Of a stretch of 64,000 bases of DNA, positions 13,201 to 25,159 are shown piece by piece. This DNA is from Odontocerum albicorne. Its lineage: Eukaryota > Arthropoda > Insecta > Trichoptera > Odontoceridae. Below the pieces are notes generated by a model. The model was not told the DNA's origin, did no database searches, and saw only the letters and a list, made by a program, of their open reading frames with translations. Location: positions 25,499,847 to 25,563,846 of the forward strand of contig OX463859.1 in NCBI GenBank assembly GCA_949825065.1. Reading direction: 5' to 3'. The translations under genes and the position numbers were made by a program. The number at the start of each line of letters is the position of its first letter. Position 1 is the stretch's first letter.

Positions 13201-15394
13201 GAGTTATAATTATAATTGTTAAATAAATTAATGTAATATTTGACAAAATGTGAAAAATATCAAAATAAAAGACATATCTCAATCAAAATAAAAATAAGGG
13301 CTGAAACTGTATAAGAGCTCAGAACGAGGAATATTTTAAGATAAATAATGTTTTTTTAGTATTTCCTTAAAAATTGATAAAGATAAAGCAAATTTGATCG
13401 AATCTTTTCGAGGAAGAGTGTTTCAAAGTCGAGCCGTGTGAACCGTAAAATATGATGTGTGGTGTAATGCTGTACAAAGGTCTCTGTCGTCACCAGATTA
13501 GAGGGGCAGTTAATTTTCTGAAAGATTTCAATTTTTGCACAGATACTGAGGACAATACAGGATTGAAAGAACGTAGAAAGTATATTGTACGATATTCTTT
13601 TCATGTACACTAATTAATTTAATAAATTTAATAGATTGACTGTAGAGTTGACGAAGTTTTATCTTTGTACTGTACTATTTTTTTCGTATAAATGTAAAAT
13701 TTGTAAGATGTGGTGCGGCCAGCTGTCTCGAGACGCCCCCGTATAATTTGATCAACTGTATATATTGTTAAGTTTAATATTTTTGTAATCTTTTTGACAC
13801 GTGTACTTATTTCCTTACACTCGTATGTATTATTTTATTGTTGTGTTGTGCTGATGTGTTTTTATATTTGGTTTTGTTACTAAAAAATATCCCTTTTTTA
13901 TGAGATTATTTTGTTAATAACATCCATAGTAGTTTTTTATTTCTTATAAAAAATCATAAGTTTTTTTATATTGTTGACAAAATATATATATTAAATAATT
14001 ACATGTGACTCAGAAACAGGGGGCTGTGTTTGAGGCATTTTAAATAAAAAATAAGCTAGGCTCAAATTAAGATACAGATACGAAAAATATAAAAAAATGA
14101 GGTTATGTTTTCATTCTAAGATCGAGCAATTATCTGGTGAGAGAAATTGATAAGCGGATAGAAATTCTTTATGGCAGTTTCAGGAAAGGCGTGAGTGCTT
14201 TTAGGAAGAAAACTTAGAGAAACTCACTATAGAGACTGTCTTTATTTCGTTTTGGTTTTAAGCTTGGTGACGTTGAATTGTTTTCCATCGGACCTCGTGT
14301 ACAAGTATGTAAGAAGGCTATTTTCTAAAAAAAATTGTACAAAACCAAACAGTAAAGAAAAAAAAAACGTTACCCTGCCTCACTCTATAGTTTAAAAATC
14401 ATCTGCTTGCATACAACTAATTTGTGTAGTACAATAAACATTTTCGTAAAATGAACGTAAGATTAAACAACACTAAAGGTTTGATTCAATGAATGAAAAA
14501 ATATAAATCAACGATATTTTAATTTATGTGAAATGAAAGAAGGTGTTTTTAGCTTGATAATGAAAGAAACAATTAGATGATTAGGATACGTGAAGAGGAT
14601 GTATAAATAAATAATTACTAAGTGAATATTGAGTTTTGAAGTGTTTGCTGTGTATGATAAAGATGGAGTTAGAAAAATGTGGCTGATTCATACCAGAATT
14701 CGTAAGACGTGGAAGTTAAAAGCATGAATAATATAAAATAGAGGATGATGAAACATACGAGTACGTGTGTGATCGTAAATGAAGTGAAAGAATTATGTTT
14801 GAATTGAAGGGAGTAAAGATCAGTTTTTATACCTTCGCCGCAAGAGTATATATAGTACATATCGATACATACTCTCCTGTTTATTATACTTTCCATTCAG
14901 TTAAAAAATCCCACTCATTATTCTACTTTGTTTTAAATTTCAAGTGAAAAAAAAAACAATCAGACAAAATACATTTTTTTTAACTAAATGGAACTTTTTG
15001 GAAATTTTTATCACACACACCGCACAATTTTAATAAAAGTTATTTTACTTGAAGATAATATAAGTTTTTGGTTTCAACAATTAAGAACCTAACAATGTGA
15101 AGTAAACTTGATATTTTGAAGGAAACTTCAGTATTCAAATAGTAAATAGAAAATCTTGAACGATTCTTTTCAGGTCGAAACCTTAAACGGGTTTATTTGA
15201 TGTTTTTCCAATATACTTTAGAGGTTCCCAAAAAGAGTCATTTGATTTTACAGCGTTTTTAAAAGCAGTGATGGTAAATACAATTCCTAAGCACGCTAGA
15301 TACGACGCAATATTCTGTACAATTTAACTTTTTTTTATTGGGGATATTCAATAAAAATATTGTATGATATTATTTTTAGGACTGGATCTATCAT
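13201..15394. other. No gene; possible faint LINE-E relic
   Basis: AT-rich. Around 14540-14640 the plus strand reads ETIR, stop, LGYVKRM, which faintly recalls the LINE-E LRWFGHVKRM block, but it is too decayed to call firmly. Confidence 0.35.
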
Positions 15395-15650
15395 AGATGT
15401 TGTTCATACATAGATACATACATACCATCATCCCCAATATCTTTTGGGATAGGCAGAGAAGACATATCTTCACATATTTCTATCTATACAGATAACCTTT
15501 GTGTTTTGCACATTCATACGGGATTTTTTGTTTCTCCCGATTGATACATTTCCTTTTATAAAAACTTTTTCAACTAAATCCGTTCATTCTTTCTTCGGCC
15601 TACCTCTTCCTCGCACATCATTTACCACAAACATATACGAGTATATCTTT
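15395..15650 (-). pseudogene. LINE-E retrotransposon relic, C-terminus and 3' end
   Basis: The minus strand reads VNDVRGRGRPKKE, stop, TDLVEKVFIKGNV, then KKSRMNVQNTKVICIDRN and VFSAYPKRYWG. This is the RGRGRPKK...KRWTD and ISAYP ending of this retrotransposon group. A repeated TGTATG stretch follows as the 3' tail. Confidence 0.7.
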
Positions 15651-16050
15651 TTTGTATGTCTTTCAGAACTTAAATAACTCTCTATATGTCCAAACTATTT
15701 CAATATCCCATTCTAAATTCTCCTAATAATATCCAATTCTAACAGCTGTCACTAATCCAGTCATCATTTACAGTATATTTATGGTGCTTTTGAACAGATT
15801 CCTTATATTATTTTTACTATGTAATAAGATCGATAACAAGTTATTTCATTCTTCATATATAATATAAGAGTGCACGGCCATTATTCAAGAAGAAGAACAA
15901 GTTATTTTAAAAACACGCCATAACTGTTTTAATTCATAAACGAGGAGAATATGTTTGCATAATTATGTCAGGTTAAGTGGATACATTTAATGTTGATGTT
16001 GTTTACTTCATAAACGCCTTTTCCAGGATTTCCTCAATCGTAGGTCTTAC

Positions 16051-16686
16051 TTAACCTTTCCTTCCCTGTGTTGGGTATCTTTTACACGTTGCTTCTAATA
16101 ACCATCAATATCTCTATAAATATAATAAATACAAGGTTAAGATTTTAGGTTTTCCTCCATAATATATTTACGCATGGATTTAAAAAATAATATTAGTAAT
16201 AATCAGAATTTATCGACTACATCGTAGGTGTTTTGTGAAGATCGGAAACAAATTCGCATTTAAACGCTGTGAGTGCCTCGACCTTGGGTCTTGACGATAG
16301 GTGAAGAGTATGCGGGAAGCGCGACACTATATTCGCATATCACTCTTGCATACTTTACTGTATTGCGAGGAGCCCAATTGTCTCAATCGTCGCAAGCGTA
16401 AGCCACGCCGGGAGTAAGCCACTACCGCTCCGCGCTGCAGTAGCTTTTGGGCTTGCAAATAGATTAGACCTACGCCCGTTCCGTGAGCGTTGCCAGATGG
16501 TTTTTTAATGTTTTCAGCAAATAAATCTCAATTATTATAATTTTTAAGTTCAATTATAATTAATTAAGGGGATTATCTATGAATGTTCTTATTTTTCCAA
16601 TTTAAAATCGATAATTTTTGATCGCCTACTTACTACCCAACGCCGGAGCGCGCGTTTCAATTTTAGCACCGTAAGGGAAGGGTTAA
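16051..16686 (+). mobile_element. TTAA-bounded non-autonomous element, copy 1
   Basis: A 636-bp segment bounded by TTAA on both sides. The ends are related: TTAACCTTTCCTTCCCTG on the left and, as reverse complement, TTAACCCTTCCCTTACGG on the right, each followed within 40 bases by GTTGGGTA. A closely similar copy lies inverted at 51068-51697. TTAA targets and CCCTT-type ends are hallmarks of piggyBac-type transposition, so this is probably a piggyBac-type miniature element. There is no open frame. A GC-rich core with several GCGAA and CTTCCCGCAT words distinguishes it from the surroundings. Confidence 0.7.
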
Positions 16687-16689
16687 CTG

Positions 16690-17846
16690 CGAGACTGATG
16701 ATTCCATTTTCATTCAGATTTTTTTTTGTATTTTGATAAACTTTGTATTTTCTTTGATTTCGTTATTTTTCCCTTCAGTACTGTACACAAATAATTTTAT
16801 GCGCCTTATTGTTATGAATAATGCAGTGTTTTTTTTATTGTTGCTGATATTTTATCTTTCATTTAGTAAATGTTGTTATTATGTGTATAGAACACTTCAG
16901 TGTTGTACATGTTTCCAATAAATAAATATGGAAAAAATATGTAATTTTTGCATCGTGTCTAGCAATCACAAATATACTAAAAAACATCTTGAAAAGTAAT
17001 ACAATTTCTAACAATATTAAAAAAGGTTTATACTTAACATCAAACTGAAAGAGATTGTAAAAGGTTGATAGAGATTCTTACTCGAGGTGTAATTTGCCTG
17101 AAAAAAAAAGGTATATTTTTTTCATATTTATGACATTTTTTATATTTATGACGTATCATATATCATAATTACTAGCACAGCTGTATTCTAATTCTTATAA
17201 TGGAATCGTGGTTCCAATTTAAAGATAACCTAAAGATGAAGGTAAGATAAATGTGGTACAAATGAGAGTATTGACCTTAATGCTGAAGAACGCGACCTAT
17301 GACTTTTTCAGCATATTCATGGGGGTTTCTCGGGAAAAAAAGTGTGGGGGTTTCTCGGGAAAAAAAGTGCTGTGGTTTTCCATCGTCTTCCGCATCGCAG
17401 TAGGTGTTATTGGAATTGCATAAATGTTGTTTATATTTTGATCCCTGCTGCCAACACACAGTACTTTAGAGTGTATTTCTGGATCCCAGATGAAATGTGC
17501 ACTTCTTAGTTTTAAGTGGGAAGTGAAATGTTTTGGGATATACTTGTGTAGATTGGAGTTGAAATAATTAGTAAAGAGAAAGTGGAAACATAGAAGCAGA
17601 AGTGACCCCCTTCTGTACCACTTCACCAAGTTTAGTCTGCGGGTTCACATAGTTTTCGACGTGTGGCCGCTGTCCATGCACTGACATGACCTTGAAGCGA
17701 GGGTGAAGAGTTCAAGATATTAGCGGACCAGGGCCTAAATAATTTTTAGGTGACCCTAAACCAGCCAGTACTGTTCATAAATTGCTACCGTTCGACATCT
17801 CGCCACGTCCCTAAAAACGTAGCTCAAACAAACAGATAAAATTAAT
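16690..17846. other. No gene; short 23-bp duplication
   Basis: AT-rich. Two adjacent copies of GGGGGTTTCTCGGGAAAAAA lie at about 17320-17370. The 110-codon minus-strand open frame across them (17297-17629) has no recognisable domain. Confidence 0.4.
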
Positions 17847-17918
17847 TACTATCTTATCACATACGCATTTTACTCATCCAAAATACGGATGAGTAAAAAC
17901 GTATGTGATAAGATAGTA
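17847..17918. repeat. Near-perfect inverted repeat (hairpin)
   Basis: Arms of 33 and 32 bases (17847-17879 and 17887-17918) are complementary apart from one mismatch and one single-base gap. They are separated by about 7 bases. No repeat family is seen around it. Confidence 0.93.
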
Positions 17919-18504
17919 TTCATGGCAAGATATATAAACATGGTAGAAAGGAAATATGTGTTGCACGATAAATGGTGAAAAGATCTGCTTTATTTGCTTG
18001 CCATGATAAGAATATGGCATGATGTCGATTATAATTATTTAAAATTGATTTTTTTAGTCCTACAAATAGAATTATAACACGTTTAGAAACTTTCAATAAT
18101 TTAAAATGAAACAACCTTTCACTGTCATTTATTTTTTCAGGAGTATTGAAAAAGTACAGATAAAATTGATATCTCCATAAATGGCGCCTGTTCTCCGAAT
18201 TTCTTCCGTCTAATTGATTGCTTAGAGAAATGGATAGCCCAATTTCCTCTCTAACAAAAGATAAAAAGTCTGTCCTTTACAGAACATTATGCTCAATCTA
18301 AACGGCGTACAATTCAACGGAAAGTCGTCAAAGTATCGTCGATGATTGGAATTTAAAAAGGGGCTGATTTTTTAAGTGAGAAAATACAAATAGAAACAAT
18401 TTTTTTTTAATAGTAATTGTTTAACTGTTTAGCAATATATAATATGATTGGACATCACTCGTGACGAGTATTATGAAAGGCACAGTATAAAGTGGAAGAT
18501 CAGG

Positions 18505-18960
18505 GGACTTGAAGAGATTGATAGGCATATCATGTTGCATAAATAACAAATTTCAGTATTTGCAGCTTGTATAAGTCTTCTTTTTTCCATTGGGTCCCTG
18601 ATAACTAGGAACAGTTTAACACTATTTGGATCTACCAGCTGGTGATTGCTCCAGTTATGCTCTTGCACTGCTAACCACGCTTTCTTCTACCTTCCGTCAG
18701 ACTTCCAAAGAGGATATTTCTTGGGAGTCTGTTTGCGATAGGTATATCCTGTTGCATAAAGGACCATTTTCAGTATTTGCAGCTTGCATAAGTCTTCTTT
18801 TTCCATTGGGTCCCTGATAACTAGTAACAGTTTTGCACCATTTGGATCCACCTGTTGGTGATTGCTCCAGTTGTGCTTATATATCTTGCGTTGTTCACCA
18901 CGTTTTCTTCTGCCATCCGTCAGACTTCCAAAGAGGATATTTCTTGGGAGTTTGTAGTCA
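18505..18960 (-). repeat. Tandem duplication of about 216 bp, LINE-like
   Basis: Blocks such as TTCAGTATTTGCAGCTT, CCATTGGGTCCCTGATAACT and CTTCCAAAGAGGATATTTCT each occur twice about 216 bases apart. The minus strand includes LPRNILFGSLTDGRRKRGEQRK, resembling the 'P..LLYGEL..G.R..GRP..R' block of non-LTR retrotransposon C-termini. The copies differ at many positions, so the duplication is not recent. Confidence 0.7.
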
Positions 18961-19104
18961 GATTGCGTAGTTATCGTAATACTTGCACAATATATCGTGC
19001 AAACAAATGGGAGTCTATCAATTTCTCGCAAATAATATTATTTAAAATTTATTCGTGTAGTACCCGTCATCGTATTTGAACAAATGATACGAAATATTTA
19101 AAAA

Positions 19105-19240
19105 CGTGGCTGGGAGACAAAACTGCCTGCCTCAATTAATTGAACCTTCGGATTTTGGTACCACTGAAGTAAGCACAGAAGTCACAAATATTCGTCGCAT
19201 GTTTGAACAATACTACTACACGTTAAAATAACAATACTGG
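19105..19240 (-). mobile_element. SINE-3 body relic
   Basis: The order GGGAGACAA, ACCACTGAAGTAAGCACAGA, ATTCGTCGCATGTTTGAACA parallels the body of the SINE-3 copies at 28.7, 53.0 and 57.9 kb. The tRNA-like head is not recognisable. Confidence 0.4.
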
Positions 19241-19436
19241 CATACGTATAGCCCTTTTGAGCTTTGTAAGAAAATTATTAACTTTTTTATAAATACTTTA
19301 AAGGAACTTAAAAAAAAGCAATGATTGATTAAGAAAATTATAAAGAAAGTATTCTTATCAAAAGGCCATCAAATTCTATAGAATTGGTAAAATCATGTAA
19401 ATATAACAATGTCAACTGTTTAAAACTCATGACACG

Positions 19437-19625
19437 TTAAACGTCATCTGCGATCTTGACTAGTGCGGTGGAAGTTCTATATCTTAGATGAAATCCTGAG
19501 TACGAGGGGCTATACAGTTCAAATTTATTAAGGTGGAAGTTTATTTGATTATGAACTATTTTTTTATAACTTTTTGTAGGTGATGGAAAAAAGATGTTGA
19601 TCTTTATATGATGTGAGTAAAGCAA
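19437..19625 (-). pseudogene. LINE reverse transcriptase fragment
   Basis: The minus strand reads YKKIVHNQINFHLNKFELYSPSYSGFHLRYRTSTALVKIADDV. This corresponds to the early reverse transcriptase motifs 'LEKIV..QI..YL' and 'QSGFR..YST.TAL....DDI' of CR1/Jockey-group elements. The catalytic YADD part is missing, because the copy ends at about 19437. It differs from LINE-C, so it represents another family or another part of LINE-A or LINE-B. Confidence 0.75.
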
Positions 19626-19639
19626 TTTTCGGAATAGGA

Positions 19640-21179
19640 ATAATTAGAGCCTTCTTTCGCACACTGGGCAAGCTGAGTTTAATCAAGGAAAAACATGTTA
19701 TATGAGTTACGATATGAAAAATACGAGTGGCGTAAATAATAAAGGACAGAAATTTAAATAAATTTTGTCGTCATCCATCGCTTTGGTATACATCAATCTA
19801 CAGTCAGTAATATTGGAAAGTTTTATGGAAAGAATCGACAAAAGTCATAGTGGCGATTTTATGGTTCAAACAAAAACGTTTCCTGAAAGGATTTTTTACA
19901 ATAGAGTTTCTTACGTAGCTCCTTCACATTATGTTATATAAATATATTCATTTCAATATTTCAATAATGAATTGCTTTCATCCAACCATACTTCCTTTGT
20001 ATTCATCTAGCTTGTCTTTCACTCATACATATTTGCAGTGTATTTTTTACAAAACAATTCAATTTCGGCTCATAATTTATCTTGCATTGATCTAAACTCT
20101 GTCAAAAACTCGGCCAACTTTTCGCAAATTGGAAGTAATAGTTATTCTGTTTAACTTCTTATATTTGTCATGTACAGAGTGCCTACCTCGAGTAATTTCA
20201 ACTAAGTCAAAGGAAATTTCTTCAATTATTACGTCATCTAAAACCGTAAAATTTATTTATTGGCGTAGATATTCTGTGTAAAATTTGCGTAAAAGTTAGA
20301 TTTAGGGAGCTTTGACTGGATAAAATTGACAAGATTTTGAAAGATGGTTAATTGACAGTTCTGATCGATCCTACCAGAACCCACGCTGTTATGGGGAACA
20401 AAATAAATCCCTATCCTGTTCCTAATCTACAGTAGATCATACTTTTTATGAGTGCGACGTCAAGAATTAATGAAGATGGAACTACTCAAAAGGACTCATC
20501 TACCAATTAAGGTTCGACGTCACAGAAGAAGGTTGGTGACCCGCATCGTAGTAAAAATACTTGTACAGCAACGTAAGGTGTGGAGTTCTAGCACCTCTGT
20601 ATATTGCCAGTGTTTTTACAGAAATAATCAAATACAGCTAAATAATTATTTGACGTCACTAGATCGGAGAAGTCAATTAGTACAAATATGTATCAATGTA
20701 AGACTGAATGAACATATTTTCGGAAATTATTGACTATTAATTATCTTTGCAATACAACATGTGTGACTGCAAAAAATTATAACAGGGTAAAGGGATAAGA
20801 TTGAAGCAAGAAAGGTTGCTATTAAATTTCCCAGAAAGAAATTGGGTGGTATAATATTGTAGCTCGAATGGTTATGTTACAAACATATGATACAGTAACG
20901 ATTGTAAAAAGAAAATTGATTTGAATCGAAAGTTCTAGGTACTTAATTTGAACGGATGCACCCTTGGGTTAATTTCGTATACTTATAAATGCTAGAGAAA
21001 TATTTAAGGTTAAGATCAAATAAATTTCTACATTAAGGAACAAGCTATGCTGAAAATCTCTTAGTATCTCTTTTTTTCGGACATGTTTAAATAATGTTGT
21101 TTCAGACTGACTGTAAGGTAAATTTCTGTAATGAAAAAAAAAACAATAAGTAATGAAAGGTTGATTCAAGTTAATATCC
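19640..21179. other. No recognised feature
   Basis: AT-rich. A faint LINE-E-like minus-strand block lies near 19980-20040. Nothing else is supportable. Confidence 0.4.
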
Positions 21180-21745
21180 CAATATACATGGATCTCGGAT
21201 AATTGCTTTTCATATTCCCTGTAAATTAGGCTTTTGCCTGTATCTTACTAAGGAAATATAAACACGCGAAAAATAAGTTGATACTTTTTACCGACTGTTG
21301 ATTATATAAAACATATGTTACAGATTCTTATCTACTTGATTAGTCATGAGACTCAATAACATGTATGTATCACGTGAGTCAAACTCCACATACTTCATAA
21401 CTCCAGATATACCATAAGTCTATCCTGCAATATCCCACACACAATTACCAAAAACTAATAACAGTTCACACAAGTTTTTGCTACAAGTCATCCCTCTGCA
21501 AGCGCAAGCATGCAAAATCCTGTCTCAATTACAACCACGCTCCAATCTGCTGCCTGAATTTTTCGCACCCCTTTTGTCTTAAATGAATTCGGCGCGTCAT
21601 TGTTTTTGTATGTCCAGGGAGCCATGTAGGCAAATTGCGTCAGGGTAAAATATGTTCTAACTCTTGAGATGGTGAATATTTGATCAGTTGCCATGCGTGT
21701 CATGTGTCTCTGCGGAGTTTGCATTATATTTTCCTATTGATAATA
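21180..21745 (-). mobile_element. LINE-A 3' fragment, diverged
   Basis: The minus-strand frame at 21488-21724 reads MQTPQRHMTRMATDQIFTISRVRTYFTLTQFAYMAPWTY and ends VIETGF. This aligns with the LINE-A tail at 60.5 kb, with many substitutions and an altered end. The 3' untranslated part continues to about 21183 with the 'ATGGATCTCGGAT' and 'TAGGCTTTTGCCTGTAT' blocks. The higher divergence suggests an older insertion. Confidence 0.8.
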
Positions 21746-22640
21746 GTGCAAGATAATGGATTTGAAAATTATCTAAAAAAAAGTTAATTCATTACATTTC
21801 AGTACTAAATACAAAAAATATATTGAAGTTCTTAGATTCGATCAATAATCAAGAAATAATTCAAATGCACTTAATACTTTTGAACTAAATGAACAAACAC
21901 ACAATTGAAAAAATAAATCATGGAAATCGATTTAAATCCATTTCATTTCTGATATTTTGAAATCCACATGAATTAGTTTAATCAACAGATGACACAGCCA
22001 ATTTGTCAACACCGTGTAATATGCAAATTGCTTTCGGATAATTTTGGGGGAGTTTTCGTCGATAAACTAAAAATTTCACCGATTGAAATTCCTGTTCATT
22101 CCCCGCTTGTCTGTTTATGGTTCCTGCCTGATTTCCCATAGGAACGAGTTCACGGGAATTAGGGTCTGATCCATTGTGTCAATTATGTTCAACGGTCGCG
22201 GTTGAACTCGGCACTTTTAACTTGCGGAAATTATCTGTTGAATAATAAATATAAAATATTAAATTTTCACTGATTTGGTTAAGATTTAAAAAAAATCTAA
22301 CAATACAATAAAAAATCAACAAACACCATAAACTGGTAAACTGCTATATTTTCAAAAAGTAAGGTATTATTTTAATACGCTTTTAAAAAGAAAGAGAATG
22401 GGAGTAAAAAACGCTGATAAATAAATTAAAAAGTATAAAAAGCAGCCTTAAAACTAATGAAAAAGTCCAAAACGAAGCTTTGCAATGAATTAAAAGTTCC
22501 AAAATAGAAGTTAAGAAACTATTTTACAAAATCCAAAAAGAAGCTGTGAAACGATATTAAAAATCCAAAAAGAAGTTGTTAAACGATTTAAATGGTCTAA
22601 AAATAGGAATGAAAGCTTAACCAAAGCATTTGACACCTGT
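21746..22640. other. No gene found
   Basis: The part at 21950-22230 is less AT-rich and not visibly repeated; the rest is low-complexity, including imperfect AAAAGTCCAAAA-type repeats at about 22440-22610. No gene is supportable. Confidence 0.4.
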
Positions 22641-22679
22641 GATAACTAGAAAAAGAAGACAATATGTAACGATTTATGT

Positions 22680-23120
22680 GCTTATATACTTGAATATTCC
22701 CCCAGTATTTACATATGGCTGCGAGACATGGACGCTCACAGTAAAGAACACACAAAAGCTCCAGACCTCACGAAGGAGCATGGAGAGATGCATGTTGGCA
22801 TATACTAAAAGATATCGTAAACGAAACATCTGTATTCGCAATATAACAAAGGTAGAATACGTTATAAAGGCGTGTAAGAAAATGGAGTGGCAATGGGCAG
22901 GACATGTAACCAGAATGTTAGACTTCTGATGGACATCCGAAATAATCCAATGGTACCCAAGAGGCATAAAGAGGCCCAGAAGAAGGCCGAAGGATAGATG
23001 AAATCAGGAAGCATGGCAGCATCATAGGGCATCAACGAGCAAAAAACCGAACTATTTGGAGTCAACTTGGGGAGATCTTCATCCAGCAGTGGATCGACCC
23101 TGGTTGACAATGATGATACT
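22680..23120 (+). pseudogene. LINE-D retrotransposon C-terminal fragment
   Basis: The open part (to 22929) reads PPVFTYGCETWTLTVKNTQKLQTSRRSMERCMLAYTKR and later VEYVIKACKKMEWQWAGHVTRM. After a stop the frame goes on as WTSEIIQWYPRGIKRPRRRPKDR and a final block whose last residues resemble 'EAFIQQWIDPG'. This is the classic C-terminus of RTE-like or related non-LTR retrotransposons, downstream of the reverse transcriptase. The copy is 5'-truncated and has at least two stops. It ends near the CAATGATGAT repeat at 23110. Confidence 0.88.
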
Positions 23121-23329
23121 TGAATAAGTAAAGTTTTGATATGTCGCATATTTTTTTAAACTTTTTAACTTGAAATTCGCTCTTTCTGATCAATAAATTA
23201 ATCAATCTATGTAATACCCTTCAAAACATTGGAAACGACGACACGGAACATAAACTGCATGACCGGAAGACAGCATCGTTTTTTGGTTAATTCAGTTAGC
23301 CTTTGAGTTCAGCATTAGTCGAGAAGTCA

Positions 23330-23640
23330 CGGAAGTTTTTTCATAATTTGTGATTGTATATGAACACTACACACATATATTACGCTACATCTAAAGCCGA
23401 ATGTGATATGATCACAAATCGAAAGTTCTACAAACGTTTATTTAAAGTTCATCTTTCCTTGGTAAGTTTTCTGTGTTTTTTTTACCAAACGTATTTTTTA
23501 ACAAATGTAAGTGAGGTGCAGTTCCTTATCTGATGGCCACAGCCACTATCTTTCTATACTTACTCTCAAATTGTCTTTTTTTGTTATAATTTTAACATAT
23601 CAATAATAGTGGACACGATTCCCAAGTTAACGCATTTTTC
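23330..23640 (+). repeat. R1 interspersed repeat, copy 2
   Basis: Same order of blocks as at 12740-13200: TTTTCATAATTTGTGATTGT, CTAAAGCCGAATGTGAT, CTTTCCTTGGTAAGTTTT and a GTTCCTTATCTGATGGCCAC-like segment. No coding potential. Confidence 0.65.
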
Positions 23641-23705
23641 TTCGGTTACCATCGGGAATCGAACGCGAAACGCCCGGCTTCGATAAGGCCACGGAGGTCT
23701 ATAAT
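23640..23705 (-). mobile_element. SINE-1 head relic
   Basis: The minus strand reads GACCTCCGTGGCC near the start and a B-box-like CGTTCGATTCCCG further in, matching the SINE-1 head at 58.1 kb. The tail is not recognisable. Confidence 0.45.
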
Positions 23706-23749
23706 ATAGGTTACTAAAGGTACATACTCGTACATACCGTGAATTGTGA

Positions 23750-23960
23750 AAAAGAAAACATTTATTTTTGTATCCAAACCTAGACTTTACATTTACATTC
23801 ATACATTTCAACATGCTTAATCTTTTATTCTTCATAGTTCACGTTTAACATTCATTCATAATTTGGTCCACTTTATCCAACCACGTTTTCTTTGGTCAAC
23901 CTCTTTAAACTTGGTTCAACTATATTTTTCTCGGTGATACTCTACCACGATTTTCACGTA
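23750..23960 (-). pseudogene. LINE-E relic
   Basis: The minus strand reads PKKTWLDKVDQIMNE, then MKNKRLSMLKCMNVNVK. This matches the RPKK.W.D.V..IL.EGNV...NR.ACMKR order of the better copies, with stops. Confidence 0.45.
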
Positions 23961-24540
23961 TGCTTTCAATATAAATTTCAGTATTTCATCTTACATCCAT
24001 TCACTAGTCCAAAGCCCCTCGGGGTGCTCGTTTTTAACCTACATAATATATAAGATTAAAAATTAATTTATAATTACAGTTTTATATTTTTCAGTGCCGC
24101 CACATGTTATGCAACACATCCATATAATTTGCTATTTTTCCATTTTTTTAAATTTATTTCGTTATTTTTCTGATGTTCCGATAATCAAGGTTCCACTGTT
24201 ATAGATTTTTCGTTATAATTTCAATTGGGTATTTCTTATTCAATTATATCGGCAATATGATCTTCAAAATTAGATTGAGGAAAAGGTCATGTAAGAAGTG
24301 TTTTTTTCCTTTAAAATATAACAGAAGGGGAAGATCCCTAAATAAATTTTATGAAAAATTATCAAGTGGATAGAGAGGGATGAAGTGAAGGGGCGATCCC
24401 AAGACCCTCGAGTGGATCCATATCTTGCTCTATAGCAGAAGAGTGCCCTTCAATATCCACGCGACTTATGAAATTAAGCCAATGGCGGCTAAAAAAGAAA
24501 ATCACGTTTACGTCACATTTGTTCGCGTCTTAAATTATAA

Positions 24541-24830
24541 TTATTATACGACCCTAGTAACCGAGTGGGTAAGACTCGAAGCCGTTTCGGACGTATGAGA
24601 TATGTGTTATATTTGATAAAAAAAACATGCTGCTATGCTTCGATCTTCTCACTCCGGTGTGCCATTGTATCCAGTACAGTGGTGTGACCAGTGAGTTTGC
24701 TGGTGTGCAACAACTCACTCACTTAAAAGAAAAAACAAACTCACTGCCCAGCTTCGTTTTCCAACTGAATTGACGTTGGAATGACGAGATCCAAAAACGA
24801 CGATGACGATATTTAATAGTTGTTTGACTT
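24541..24830 (+). repeat. Interspersed repeat with SINE-like start
   Basis: It begins with a tRNA-like CCTAGTAACCGAGTGGGTAA. It contains GGTGTGCCATTGTATCCAG and AACTCACTCACTTAAA, repeated in altered form at 25155-25265. It ends in CAACTGAATTGACGTTGGAA, repeated at 26145-26225. The family is unknown. Confidence 0.5.
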
Positions 24831-24989
24831 TTTTTACTCATGTTGACAAAGTCATTAGTTGTCGCTTAAAAAAATTGGAATTTATTCTGAGAATTTCAAA
24901 ACTACTTAAGGAAACGCAATGTTTCCTTAAATCGCTTTCGCGAGAATTAAAATACAATTCTAGTATATGGATTCTCCATTCCTGTTTAT

Positions 24990-25155
24990 GAGATGCATGG
25001 TCGTAAGGTAAACTAATGAACTTTCATGCGAAAGGTCACCAGTTCGAAATCTGTGCTGTACTACTCCCGTTGAATGACGTAGTATTTTCCCGCCTAATAT
25101 TCAGTGATATAAGGATACCCATAACTTCGGTCTTATCTATAATTAAAAAAAAAAG
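24990..25155 (+). mobile_element. SINE-2 copy
   Basis: The head contains GCATGGTCGTAAGGTAA (A-box-like) and AGTTCGAAATC (B-box-like) with tRNA-type spacing. The body ends with GATATAAGGATACCCATAAC and TTCGGTCTTATCTA, followed by a short A tail. The same head and tail occur at 35335-35540. Confidence 0.6.
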
Positions 25156-25159
25156 AAAA

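Noticed and set aside
17297..17629. 110-codon minus-strand open frame
   Set aside because: No recognisable domain; its C-terminal part is the 23-bp duplication read twice.
22674..23149. Two minus-strand open frames of 95 and 97 codons
   Set aside because: They are antisense to the LINE-D C-terminal fragment, which shows clear family motifs on the plus strand.
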